A DNA stretch of 38,957 nt from an uncultured Brachyspira sp. (lineage in GTDB: Bacteria; Spirochaetota; Brachyspiria; Brachyspirales; Brachyspiraceae): positions 1-38,957 of the forward strand of contig NZ_CALXRM010000026.1 of assembly GCF_944390845.1 (NCBI RefSeq). The letters are read 5' to 3'. The position numbers and the translations under genes were made by a program. The stretch's first letter is position 1. Each line of letters opens with the position of its first letter. This document shows positions 17,309-25,761 of the stretch, in pieces. Below the pieces are notes generated by a model. That model did not search any database. It was not told where the DNA came from and worked only from the letters and a program-made list of their open reading frames with translations.

Positions 17309-18016
17309 ATGAAAAGATTAAGTATCTTGATAACAATGTTAATTCTAACTGTTGCATTCTTGTTGTTTGCCCAAGATGCGGCTCAAACAGGTGAGCAAAC
17401 TACTCAAAATCAACAAGGTGAAGGCGGTAATAACTTCGTAACTGAAGCTATCACTAACTATTTAATTGATGATTTTGAATTTGCTAATACTTGGCAAGCT
17501 TCTATGCCTAGAGATTATGGTGTAGTTAGTATCATTCGCCGTGAAGGTGGTCCAGCTGACGTAGTAGCTGAAGGTGCAGAAAATAATAAATATATATTAG
17601 GTGCTAAAGTAGAGTACTTCAGAACAGGTTATCCTTGGTTCTCTGTTACTCCTCCTAGACCTGTTAAAATCCCTGGTTATACTAAAGAAATTAGTGTTTG
17701 GGTAGCTGGTCGTAACCATAATAACAAAATGAGTTTCTATGTTTATGATATAAACGGAAAACCTCAAGCTGTTGGTAACGAAGCTCTTAACTTTATGGGT
17801 TGGAAAAACATAACTGTACAAATCCCAGCTAATATCGAACAAGAAGACTTCAGAGGTCAAGTTGAACAAGGTATAAGCTTTATGGGTATCCATGTAAAAG
17901 TTGATCCTAGAGATTCTTATGGTAAATATTATATCTACTTCGATCAATTAATGGCTAAGACAGATATGTACTTAGAAACTTACAGAGAAGAAGATGATCC
18001 ATTAGATACTTGGTAA
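17309..18016 (+). CDS. second FlaA-family flagellar sheath protein
   Basis: The frame is open from 17288, but the ATG at 17309 has AAGGAG at 17294-17299 and gives a clean signal peptide (KRLSILITMLILTVAFLLFA, cut likely before QDAAQ), so it is the better start (235 aa). Blocks shared with FlaA are YLIDDFEFANTWQAS, VEYFRTGYPWFSVTPPRP, ISVWVAGRNHNNKMSFYVYD, NFMGWKNITVQIPANI and YIYFDQLMAKTDMYLETYRE. It lacks the long C-terminal tail of its partner. The two genes are 24 bases apart and share the upstream promoter and the terminator at 18041-18076. Codon choice is again that of a highly expressed gene. Confidence 0.9.
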   Translation: MKRLSILITMLILTVAFLLFAQDAAQTGEQTTQNQQGEGGNNFVTEAITNYLIDDFEFANTWQASMPRDYGVVSIIRREGGPADVVAEGAENNKYILGAKVEYFRTGYPWFSVTPPRPVKIPGYTKEISVWVAGRNHNNKMSFYVYDINGKPQAVGNEALNFMGWKNITVQIPANIEQEDFRGQVEQGISFMGIHVKVDPRDSYGKYYIYFDQLMAKTDMYLETYREEDDPLDTW

Positions 18017-18040
18017 TAACTAGATAACGAATGAATATTA

Positions 18041-18076
18041 AAGGCGAGGTATTAATTTTAATACTTCGCCTTTTTT
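18041..18076 (+). terminator. rho-independent terminator of the flaA pair
   Basis: AAGGCGAGGTATTA (18041-18054) pairs with TAATACTTCGCCTT (18059-18072) with one G-U pair and a 4-base loop, followed by TTTT. It is a classic intrinsic terminator 25 bases after the stop. Confidence 0.9.
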
Positions 18077-18142
18077 ATTACTCTAACTTGAAATTAATGC
18101 TATTATATATTAAACTATAAAATATTTTTATTAAGAGAGTTT

Positions 18143-18286
18143 ATGATTATGTCGCCTATAAATATATTGTTAATTGTTGGTTTTATATTACTTGTTGTTT
18201 ACGCTGTTACTAGCAGAATTGTTAATAGAAGACCTGAGAAAGATAAAAAAGAAAATATTGATAATGATGAAAATAATATTGAATAA
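18143..18286 (+). CDS. small single-pass membrane protein, 47 aa
   Basis: The frame ATG ATT ATG TCG... to TAA at 18284-18286 encodes MIMSPINILLIVGFILLVVY... then a short charged tail ending NDENNIE. One membrane helix spans about residues 7-25. AAGAGAG precedes the start by a few bases; the second ATG at 18149 is an alternative start. The next gene begins 9 bases later, and both encode an N-terminal membrane helix with a hydrophilic tail, so they are probably co-expressed. Function unknown. Confidence 0.6.
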   Translation: MIMSPINILLIVGFILLVVYAVTSRIVNRRPEKDKKENIDNDENNIE

Positions 18287-18295
18287 AGGAATTTT

Positions 18296-18796
18296 ATGGA
18301 ATTACTTTTATATATAATAATAGCTATTATATGGGGTATAGTAAGTTTAATACAAAAAGTAAATAAAGATGCTAAAAAAACAAATAAATCCCGTACTAAT
18401 AATCAAAGAAATAGAACTGCAAATAATAAAAATTATAATAAAAATAAAACAGAAGAAGAAATATTTAGAGATCTCAAAAAAAATATGGAGTCTCTAAGAA
18501 ATTATAGTGAAGATACTTTAAGAAAAAATGTTGAAGATAAAAATGTATATAATACTTCCTATCAAACTTCCGACAATGATATTCAAATGCTTGAGCTTCA
18601 GAAAAAATATAATTCTAAAGTTGAGCAAATTAATAATATAAAAAATGATACTGTTTCGGATATGCATATTAATACTGCTCCAACATATAATAGACATGTT
18701 AATAATATGCTTTCTTCTTTAGATATAAAAAATGCTATTATATATAATGCTATACTCGAACCTAAAAGAATTAATTATACTAGAATAAGAAAATAG
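18296..18796 (+). CDS. hypothetical membrane-anchored protein, 166 aa
   Basis: An N-terminal membrane helix (MELLLYIIIAIIWGIVSLI, residues 1-19) is followed by a long Lys/Asn/Arg-rich, low-complexity cytoplasmic region with coiled-coil character around LELQKKYNSKVEQINN. The ribosome site AAAGGAATTTT fits the ATG at 18296. It lies between the small membrane protein and mazG, all on the same strand. No family recognised. Confidence 0.65.
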   Translation: MELLLYIIIAIIWGIVSLIQKVNKDAKKTNKSRTNNQRNRTANNKNYNKNKTEEEIFRDLKKNMESLRNYSEDTLRKNVEDKNVYNTSYQTSDNDIQMLELQKKYNSKVEQINNIKNDTVSDMHINTAPTYNRHVNNMLSSLDIKNAIIYNAILEPKRINYTRIRK

Positions 18797-18834
18797 TAAA
18801 GTTAGTGAAAATTATAAAATACAGAGAGTAAATA

Positions 18835-19623
18835 ATGGATTCATTTGAAGAATTAATATCTATAATAAAAACTTTAAGAGGAGAAAATGGCTGTGCTTGG
18901 GATAAAGTACAAACATTTGATAGTTTAATTCCTTGTTTTTTAGAGGAATCTTATGAACTTGTAGATGCTATAAATAATAAAGATTATGATAATATAAAAG
19001 AAGAACTTGGAGATGTACTTTTACATGTGGTGTTCTTTTCTGAACTTGCTAAAGACGAAAATAAATTCAATATAGACGATGTTTGTAAAAATATAAATGA
19101 AAAACTTGTGAGAAGACATCCTCATGTTTTTGGTGATAGCAATGTAAAAGATGTATCTGGAATATTAAAGCAATGGGATAAAATAAAGAAAGAAGAAAAA
19201 AATACTACTAATGAGGAAGGATTTAAAAGTGTTCTTGACGGAATACCAGAGTCTTTACCTATAATGGAAAAATCTTATAAATTAATGAAAAAAGCAGCTA
19301 GTGTTGGTTTTGAATATAAACATACTGATGATTCTTTATCAAAAATAGATGAGGAGCTTTTGGAAGTTAAAGAGGCTTATAAAGAAAATGACAAAGAACA
19401 TCTTGAGGAAGAAATAGGTGATTTAATTATGACTGTGCTTGATTTTGCACGTATGAATAAAATTAATCCTGTTAATTCATTAATAAAAGTTAATAAAAAA
19501 TTTAAAAATAGATTCAATTATGTCGAAAAACGTGCTTATGAAATGAATAAAAAATTAGAAGATATGTCATTGGAAGAAATGGATAATCTTTGGAATGAAT
19601 GTAAAAAACAAGAAAATAAATAA
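18835..19623 (+). CDS. mazG: nucleoside triphosphate pyrophosphohydrolase MazG
   Basis: MazG hydrolyses NTPs and dNTPs to the monophosphate and pyrophosphate, cleaning the nucleotide pool. The 262-aa length matches the two-domain form. The first MazG domain has the metal-binding helices EESYELVDAI (about 31-40) and EELGDVLLHVVFFSE (about 52-66); the second has DEELLEVKEAYK (about 175-186) and EEEIGDLIMTVLDFAR (about 194-209). The N-terminal RGENGCAWDKVQTFDSL matches the usual CPWD-type start with A in place of P. The ribosome site is weak. No terminator is evident after it. Confidence 0.93.
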   Translation: MDSFEELISIIKTLRGENGCAWDKVQTFDSLIPCFLEESYELVDAINNKDYDNIKEELGDVLLHVVFFSELAKDENKFNIDDVCKNINEKLVRRHPHVFGDSNVKDVSGILKQWDKIKKEEKNTTNEEGFKSVLDGIPESLPIMEKSYKLMKKAASVGFEYKHTDDSLSKIDEELLEVKEAYKENDKEHLEEEIGDLIMTVLDFARMNKINPVNSLIKVNKKFKNRFNYVEKRAYEMNKKLEDMSLEEMDNLWNECKKQENK

Positions 19624-19797
19624 TAAAAAAGTTCAACACAAAAATAAAAAAAAAATATATTTATTAAGTAGTAAAACTGTAAATAGAATTATTGTTCTAT
19701 ATTTTGCTATTTTATGACATATTGTGTGTATTATTATTGCAAGAATTAATACTTTATATTATAATTATATAATATAAAAAATGATGGGGTTTATTTG

Positions 19798-20226
19798 ATG
19801 CCGATTAATACTAATTTGTACAAAAGATCTAAATTATATGATTTACTTTCAAAAATGGTAAAAAAGAAAGACGATGAAACTTTTGATATGGATGAAAGCA
19901 CTAAGAAAGTATTGGAAATAATAGATAAGAGTACAGAAGAAGAAGTAAATTATGCTGATAATAAGATAACTTGTTTACATTTGGCAGTGCAGTTGGATCA
20001 TCCTGATATCGTTTCTGCTTTACTTGCTAAGGGTGCTAATGTAAATGCTATTAATGACAGGGGCGTAAGTCCTTTACATATGGCTATTATTAAAAATCAA
20101 TCTGAAGAAGTTATTAAAATACTTTTAGATAATGGGGCAGATTATAATAGAGAAGAAGCTAATTTCTCTGCTGTTATGCTTGCTGAAATAATGAATGTCC
20201 CTTATATGCATTTATTCAAAAAATAA
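19798..20226 (+). CDS. ankyrin-repeat protein, 142 aa
   Basis: After a charged 50-residue lead the protein has ankyrin repeats: TCLHLAVQLDHPDIVSALL-KGANVNA (about 60-86), SPLHMAIIKNQSEEVIKILL-NGADYN (about 94-120) and a partial third (SAVMLAEIMN). Such repeats mediate protein contacts; the partner is unknown. No signal peptide. The frame also opens with TTG at 19795, but the ATG at 19798 is preferred, with GATGGGG upstream. It stands alone, followed by the hairpin at 20254-20294. Confidence 0.8.
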   Translation: MPINTNLYKRSKLYDLLSKMVKKKDDETFDMDESTKKVLEIIDKSTEEEVNYADNKITCLHLAVQLDHPDIVSALLAKGANVNAINDRGVSPLHMAIIKNQSEEVIKILLDNGADYNREEANFSAVMLAEIMNVPYMHLFKK

Positions 20227-20253
20227 TTTTATCTTTTTAAAGTAATGATTTAT

Positions 20254-20294
20254 ATTGGAAATGTTTTTATATTTTTTATAAGGACATTTCCAAT
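20254..20294 (+). terminator. hairpin after the ankyrin gene, probable terminator
   Basis: ATTGGAAATGT (20254-20264) pairs perfectly with ACATTTCCAAT (20284-20294), and an inner TTATA/TATAA pair extends the stem. The run of U after it is poor, so termination is likely but not certain. The rest of 20227-20495 is AT-rich with no ORF. Confidence 0.55.
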
Positions 20295-20495
20295 AATTAT
20301 TTTAACTCTATATTATTTATAATAATTAACATCATTTAAAAAAAATGGAAGTTATTATAAACAACTTAATCTTATTTAAAAAATATATTGTCTTTCTATA
20401 TAAAAAGAATTTGTTTTTAATTTTTTGTATTTAAGATATAGTTTATAAATTTTTTATTATAATATGAATTATTTATTCTTTTGTATATAAAATAA

Positions 20496-20526
20496 AAGGG
20501 TCTATTTTATTATAAAACAGACCCTT
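20496..20526 (-). terminator. rho-independent terminator of the 5'-nucleotidase gene
   Basis: AAGGGTCTATTTTA (20496-20509) pairs with TAAAACAGACCCTT (20513-20526) with one mismatch and a 3-base loop. On the minus strand a U-rich stretch follows. The gene stop is at 20546. Confidence 0.85.
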
Positions 20527-20545
20527 ATATTTATTATTTTAATGA

Positions 20546-22099
20546 TTATTCAAATATTACTCTTGGTTTTTGATCTATATAATCTTCTGGTATATTATTA
20601 AGCTTTTTGATTTGAGATATTAAGGCATCTCTTATATCATTTCCAGTCATAATAATATTTTTTCCTTTTCTTCCTATAGGATTTTTTTCACTATCAACAT
20701 AACCATCTCCGCCGTCTAAAATATAGTTAGATATTATTATATTGTAATCTTTATTTTCTGTAATATCTTCTCCATTTAATTTAGCAGATATTAATTCTCC
20801 ATTGGCATTATATTTTATTTCAACACCTCTTGAATATTGTAAGAAACCGCCGCCGCCTCTTTTTGTAGCAGATATTTTTATCATATCAATTAAATCTTTT
20901 CCATTTAATGAAAGAGTTACAGCTTGATTATTAAATGGGAAAAATTCATTTTGTATTTTTCCTAAAGTTATATCTCCGGAAGGAAGTGATGTTCTTAATG
21001 CCCCAGAGTTTACTATAGCTATATCTATATTATCATAAGAATCTAATACTAAATCACAAGCAAAATTTCCTATAGCCATAGAATTAGTTCTTATTCCATC
21101 TTGAGGAAGTTCTACAGGCAAAGTACCTATTCTTACATTAAACTCTTTATCTACAGTTCCTTTCATTTCATCTATGAATGCTAACATATCTTTATCTTGT
21201 TCTATAGATTGATCCATTAATACCAATTTATAGTTAAAACTGTCTTTGTCCATTACTCCATTATTAACATTCAAATTTATATTTCCTAAATATTTTCCAT
21301 AACAGCCGGTTTGTACTATAGGAGTACCGTTTACAATATCAGCTTCTGGTAATTCTGTATGACTATGTCCTCCTATTATTATATCAAATGTATTTGGCAT
21401 AGCTTCTGCCACTTTTTTATCAACATTATAACCTATATGGCTTAATAATATTGTAACATCATTAGTAGTATTAAGAGGAATTTTTTTCATAAAGTCTTTT
21501 AATGCTTGTATTTCTTCTTCAAATACTAAATCTTTTACACTTGAAGCACTGTAAACAGATTCTGTAGTTGTTACTCCTACTATTGCAACATTAAGTCCAT
21601 TAACATTTGTAACTATATAAGGTGTAGCATAATAACTATTATCAGATTTATTTTTTATATTTATTGAAAGAGTAGGGAATTTTCTTTCTTTCATTATTTC
21701 TGTAAAATTGTCAAGTCCGTAATCTACAAAGTGATTTCCTACAGTTGCAGCATCAACACCTATCATATTCATAATGTCAACCTCATCTCTGCCCTGAAAT
21801 ACTGTAGAATAAACGCTTCCAGTAATAGTGTCTCCTGCATGAAGTACTAATACATTTTCATTTGTAGATTTTACTTGTTTTATATATGAAGCCCTTCTGG
21901 CAGCTCCATACATATAATTAGTTTCTGGCGGATCAACTTCTTTATTTACTACTTTTTCTTCCTCATCTTTACCATGAGTATCGTTCATATGTATTATAGT
22001 AAGATTTCCGCTATTTCCTGATTTCTTTGTTTGCTGATTTGAACATGAAATTAAAAGAATAAAGCTTAATATGAAAACAATATATGATTTTTTTATCAT
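20546..22099 (-). CDS. 5'-nucleotidase / UshA-like metallophosphatase lipoprotein
   Basis: This is a predicted surface or periplasmic metallophosphoesterase that releases phosphate from nucleotides or related esters. The frame is open to 22168, but the ATG at 22099 has AAGGAG upstream and begins a lipoprotein signal ending LISC, so about 517 aa. Metal-binding blocks are IIHMNDTHG, LHAGDTITGS, VGNHFVDYG, LLSHIGYN and IIGGHSHTELP. The C-terminal substrate domain has NSGALRTSLPSGDIT and FFPFNNQAVTLSLNGKDL. The usual GNHE-F-D-YG motif reads GNHFVDYG here. It has its own promoter (22134-22162) and terminator. Substrate cannot be fixed. Confidence 0.9.
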   Translation of the reverse strand: MIKKSYIVFILSFILLISCSNQQTKKSGNSGNLTIIHMNDTHGKDEEEKVVNKEVDPPETNYMYGAARRASYIKQVKSTNENVLVLHAGDTITGSVYSTVFQGRDEVDIMNMIGVDAATVGNHFVDYGLDNFTEIMKERKFPTLSINIKNKSDNSYYATPYIVTNVNGLNVAIVGVTTTESVYSASSVKDLVFEEEIQALKDFMKKIPLNTTNDVTILLSHIGYNVDKKVAEAMPNTFDIIIGGHSHTELPEADIVNGTPIVQTGCYGKYLGNINLNVNNGVMDKDSFNYKLVLMDQSIEQDKDMLAFIDEMKGTVDKEFNVRIGTLPVELPQDGIRTNSMAIGNFACDLVLDSYDNIDIAIVNSGALRTSLPSGDITLGKIQNEFFPFNNQAVTLSLNGKDLIDMIKISATKRGGGGFLQYSRGVEIKYNANGELISAKLNGEDITENKDYNIIISNYILDGGDGYVDSEKNPIGRKGKNIIMTGNDIRDALISQIKKLNNIPEDYIDQKPRVIFE

Positions 22100-22133
22100 A
22101 TTAATTCTCCTTAAAATGTTAGAATATGTAAAA

Positions 22134-22162
22134 ATTATATGAAATTTATCATTGTTTTTCAA
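22134..22162 (-). promoter_or_regulatory. promoter of the 5'-nucleotidase gene
   Basis: On the minus strand TTGAAA (22162-22157) and TATAAT (22139-22134) are separated by 17 bases, about 35 bases before the start at 22099. Confidence 0.7.
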
Positions 22163-22179
22163 TAGCATAATAGTATAAA
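22152..22179 (+). promoter_or_regulatory. candidate promoter of the streptolysin S-like operon
   Basis: TTGTTT at 22152-22157 and TATAAA at 22174-22179 are 16 bases apart, with the sagB-like start at 22255. The -35 region overlaps that of the divergent nucleotidase promoter (22157-22162), so RNA polymerase could occupy only one at a time. The -35 match is modest. Confidence 0.4.
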
Positions 22180-22254
22180 ATACTTAATTTTTAACCTTAT
22201 GTAATTATAAAGAGTTTATATTAACATATAAAGGAATTTCTCTGGGTGTAGTAT

Positions 22255-23280
22255 ATGGCAATTATAAAGAAAACAGATAAAAAAGATAAAGCAAATACAG
22301 TAAAAAAAATAGAAGTAACAAAAGAAGAATTAGAGGCAAAAGAAATACCTTTACTTTTTAGTGTAGTAAATTTTTCATCAAATATACCTATATCAATGTA
22401 TGCTGACAGTATAGGAATAAAAACTTCAGAATCTTCATATAGAGGAGCAATGAATTCTGAAATAAATAGAAATATCAGCGAAGAATATCTTTTTAACTCC
22501 AAAAAATCATCAATAGATTTATCTACAATGCTTGATGTTGTAAGCTATTCATCATTTCCAATAGACGCTTCATTAAGTAATAGAGTATTGTTAGAAGAAG
22601 AAGTTCATAAAAAAGGCAATGCTATTAAACTTCCGCCGTATAAGAATTTGAATGCTCCTATAGGTTCAGTTATAAGAGCTAGAAGAAGCAGGAGGGATTT
22701 TAAAGGCAAGCCATTAACATTAAATGATTTATCTACTTTGCTTTACTATGGAGATGGAATTTCTGGGGATTTTAATTTTAATCTAAATAAAAATGAATAT
22801 GGTACAATAACTTTCGGAGATAAATATATATCAAATTTAAGAACTGCACCTTCCGGCGGAGGACTTTATCCTATTTATTTATATATAGCGGCACTTAATA
22901 TTAATAATCTTGAAAAGGGTATATATAAATATATGCCTTTTACTCATTCTATTGAAAAAATAAAATTATTCAATGATGATGATTTAGAAAATTACTATAA
23001 TAATAATGTTTTTGGCGGCGGTATAGATTTAAGAAAGGCTGCTTTATCCGTTTATTATGTGTATAGTATATATGAAAACTCAAGAAAATATGGAGATATG
23101 GGTCTTCAATTTGCATTGATAGAAACAGGAGAAATAGCAGAGAATATACAGCTTGCTGCATCTGCTTCCGGTATTTTAGCATGCGATATTGGAGGATTTA
23201 ATAAAACTTTATCCGAAAAATTATTAAATATTGACGGTGTTTCCAATCATGTTTTGCATTTAACTTTGCTTTCAAAATAA
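22255..23280 (+). CDS. SagB-type FMN-dependent azoline dehydrogenase
   Basis: In thiazole/oxazole-modified peptide pathways this flavoenzyme oxidises azoline rings, made from Cys/Ser/Thr of the precursor, to aromatic azoles. The 341-aa product has a variable N-terminus, then a nitroreductase-like domain: SVIRARRSRRDF (about 138-149), LNDLSTLLYYGDGISG (about 156-171), RTAPSGGGLYPIYLYIA (about 196-212) and DMGLQFALIETGEIAENIQL (281-300) before ASASG. These are the hallmark SagB blocks. The ATG at 22255 has GGGTG nearby. It is the first gene of a same-strand series with the SagC-, SagD- and SagE-like genes and the precursor. Confidence 0.92.
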   Translation: MAIIKKTDKKDKANTVKKIEVTKEELEAKEIPLLFSVVNFSSNIPISMYADSIGIKTSESSYRGAMNSEINRNISEEYLFNSKKSSIDLSTMLDVVSYSSFPIDASLSNRVLLEEEVHKKGNAIKLPPYKNLNAPIGSVIRARRSRRDFKGKPLTLNDLSTLLYYGDGISGDFNFNLNKNEYGTITFGDKYISNLRTAPSGGGLYPIYLYIAALNINNLEKGIYKYMPFTHSIEKIKLFNDDDLENYYNNNVFGGGIDLRKAALSVYYVYSIYENSRKYGDMGLQFALIETGEIAENIQLAASASGILACDIGGFNKTLSEKLLNIDGVSNHVLHLTLLSK

Positions 23281-23301
23281 TTATATTAGTAGGTTGTAAA
23301 A

Positions 23302-24393
23302 ATGGCTAAGAAAAATATTAAACTTTATGATAATGTTAGTATTTTCTTCAATTCTGATGATGAAATTAGATTTAGAAAGGGAATATGGAATTTTGAGGAG
23401 GCTTCTTTAGGTCTTAATGATTTAAATAACAAAATGAAAGAAGTTATTATATTCATTACTAAAGAATTTTTAGATGATAAAACTATATCTTTTGATGATA
23501 TAGTAAAGAAATTTTCTCTTGATGAAAAAGATACTAATTTATTGAATGATATTATATCTTCTTTGATTGGAAATAGATTTTTAGAATATGATGATAAAAA
23601 GAATAATATGCTTAATATGGTATATGAGCTTATAGGAGAATATTTTTATGATATACCAGATGAAAGCAAGGTTCAAAAAAATAAAGTAATGTTTATAACT
23701 GATAATGACAGATTAAAAGATTATGCAAAATTAATGTCAGAGGATATTTATATAAATCTTAAATTTATGGACATTGAAGATATTAAAAAAATAGAGAAAT
23801 CTAATCTTACAGATACAACCGATGCTATTGAAAGTATTGAAAAGCAAAAAGAATTATTAAAATTATTCGATGATATGTCATGCGTAGTTATAAGTATAGA
23901 GAAGCCTAGACTCAATTTGCTTAGAAATATTAATAGGATTTTACTTGAAAAATCAATTCCTATAATTATATCAATATTAGACGGGCCATTTTTGAATATT
24001 ACTACAATAAAGGGAAAGGAAACCGCTTGTTATGAATGTTTTGAAAATAGGGTAATAGCTAGAAATGAAAGTTTATCAGTTTATAATAAATTCGTTAAAC
24101 AAACTATGAATTTTAAATCAAACGGTAAAAGAACTTATATAACTCCTATTTTACAGACATTTACTTCTCTTGCATTATATGAAGCATTTTTATTTGCTGC
24201 TATAGGTAAATGTAAACTTGCAGGACGTGTTATTAATGTTTATATACCTTTGATAGAAATACAAATTCAGGATTTATTAAGAGTGCCTTTCTGCCCGGCA
24301 TGCGGACATATAAGCAAAGCTAAATATAATGAAATGTATACTTCTTCAAAAGAAATAATAGAAAAGTTTTCAAGCAAAGTTATAATAAAATAA
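23302..24393 (+). CDS. SagC-type cyclodehydratase partner (E1/ThiF-like, zinc-binding)
   Basis: This subunit recognises the precursor leader and activates the YcaO enzyme. The 363-aa length is close to SagC. The C-terminal half carries the zinc-ligand pattern of the family as two CxxC pairs: CYECFENR (C243, C246) and CPACGHISK (C331, C334). The N-terminal 90 residues look like the winged-helix/RRE-type leader-binding region. No ATP-binding ThiF motif is retained, as in other stand-alone C proteins. It lies 21 bases after the SagB-like gene and 21 before the YcaO gene, and similarity is otherwise low, so the call rests on motif, length and position. Confidence 0.87.
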   Translation: MAKKNIKLYDNVSIFFNSDDEIRFRKGIWNFEEASLGLNDLNNKMKEVIIFITKEFLDDKTISFDDIVKKFSLDEKDTNLLNDIISSLIGNRFLEYDDKKNNMLNMVYELIGEYFYDIPDESKVQKNKVMFITDNDRLKDYAKLMSEDIYINLKFMDIEDIKKIEKSNLTDTTDAIESIEKQKELLKLFDDMSCVVISIEKPRLNLLRNINRILLEKSIPIIISILDGPFLNITTIKGKETACYECFENRVIARNESLSVYNKFVKQTMNFKSNGKRTYITPILQTFTSLALYEAFLFAAIGKCKLAGRVINVYIPLIEIQIQDLLRVPFCPACGHISKAKYNEMYTSSKEIIEKFSSKVIIK

Positions 24394-24414
24394 TTTTATT
24401 AAGATGAGAATATT

Positions 24415-25761
24415 ATGATTAATTATTACCCAAGCCATAAAAATGTATTAAATAAATATAATTCTATTTGCGGGCATCAAACAGGAATTTTGGATTCTAT
24501 AATTATAATGCAGGCTAATTCTGTTATTTCTGAAAATATTAATACATGCACAGCAATGCTTCCTAATTATCATAAAATATTATTAGGCGATAATGCAGAA
24601 GTTAATTATCATCTTTCAGGTTATGGTATTTACAGAGATGAGGCTATTATTAGATTATTGGGAGAAGGTATTGAAAGATATGCTTTATTTACAGCAAATT
24701 TATATTTTGAGGACAAATTAAAATATGCTTCTTATAATCAATTAAAAGAAAAGTATCCTGATAATATAATACCTTTTGAATATGTTAAAATATATAATGA
24801 TGAAGATTGTAATAAATTAAACAGTATTGGAATTTTAGAAAATATTACAGAAGATGATATATTATCTTGGGTGCTTCTTCCTTCTTTGTTTGATAAGGAA
24901 AAAGAGTATTATGTACCGGCACAGAATTTCTTTTTATCTCATATAATCAGAAGGGATAAAAATGAAAAAGTATTTATAGGCGGATTTTCAAAGGGTAGTG
25001 CAAGTCATAAAAGTGTTAAATTGGCTTTAAAATCTGCTATAACTGAAATTATAGAATGCGACAGCTGCATGATAAAATGGTATACTGACAGCAAAGTTAA
25101 AGAAGTTATTATTGATGATGATATTCTTAATGAAACTATGAATCTTATTTTGAAAGATATTAATTATACAGTAAGAGTTTTTGATTATACAGTTGATTCT
25201 AATTTAGGCTATGTATTTACTGTTATGCTTACAAATAAAGATGATAAAACTCCTTATATTGTTGTAGGTGCTTCTTCAGGTCTTAATCCTAAAAAAGTTA
25301 TATACAGAGCTTTTATGGAGGCTTTGGCAATACTTACATTAAATATAAATGGGCCTTTATCTATGCCTGCTGATTATTTGGAAACTAAATTTGAAAAGAA
25401 TTATCTTAATCTTGACAGCAATGTTAATTATTGGGCTTCTTTAATTGATAAAGATAAAAAACTGAAATTTATAAATGTCAAAGTTAAAGAAAAAGTACAA
25501 TTAAAGAAATATAAAAATCTTGAATCAAATACTGATGAAGATTTGGAATATTTATTTAAAGGTCTTTATAATATTTCAAAATATGCAGTTTATTTGGATA
25601 TTACGCCTTCAGAAATAGCTGACAAAGATTTGCATGTAATGCGTGTATATATTCCGGAGCTCGTTCAAATGTCAATGCCTGCTTTCCCATACAGCAATCA
25701 TGCTAGAATAATTAAAAATGGAGGAATTTCAAATAATGAATTTCCACACCCATTACCTTAG
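24415..25761 (+). CDS. SagD-type YcaO cyclodehydratase
   Basis: YcaO enzymes use ATP to phosphorylate the amide backbone during conversion of Cys, Ser and Thr to azolines. The 448-aa protein has the ATP-binding acidic helix EAIIRLLGEGIERYALF (76-92, with E84 and E87), a GFSKGSASHKSVKLALKSA block (about 190-208) followed by ITEIIECDS (E211, E214, D216), and a C-terminus ending PHPLP. A terminal PxPxP is the signature of azoline-forming YcaO proteins and is needed for their activity. The gene overlaps the following protease gene by 26 bases. This is the strongest single marker that the locus makes a modified peptide. Confidence 0.95.
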   Translation: MINYYPSHKNVLNKYNSICGHQTGILDSIIIMQANSVISENINTCTAMLPNYHKILLGDNAEVNYHLSGYGIYRDEAIIRLLGEGIERYALFTANLYFEDKLKYASYNQLKEKYPDNIIPFEYVKIYNDEDCNKLNSIGILENITEDDILSWVLLPSLFDKEKEYYVPAQNFFLSHIIRRDKNEKVFIGGFSKGSASHKSVKLALKSAITEIIECDSCMIKWYTDSKVKEVIIDDDILNETMNLILKDINYTVRVFDYTVDSNLGYVFTVMLTNKDDKTPYIVVGASSGLNPKKVIYRAFMEALAILTLNINGPLSMPADYLETKFEKNYLNLDSNVNYWASLIDKDKKLKFINVKVKEKVQLKKYKNLESNTDEDLEYLFKGLYNISKYAVYLDITPSEIADKDLHVMRVYIPELVQMSMPAFPYSNHARIIKNGGISNNEFPHPLP

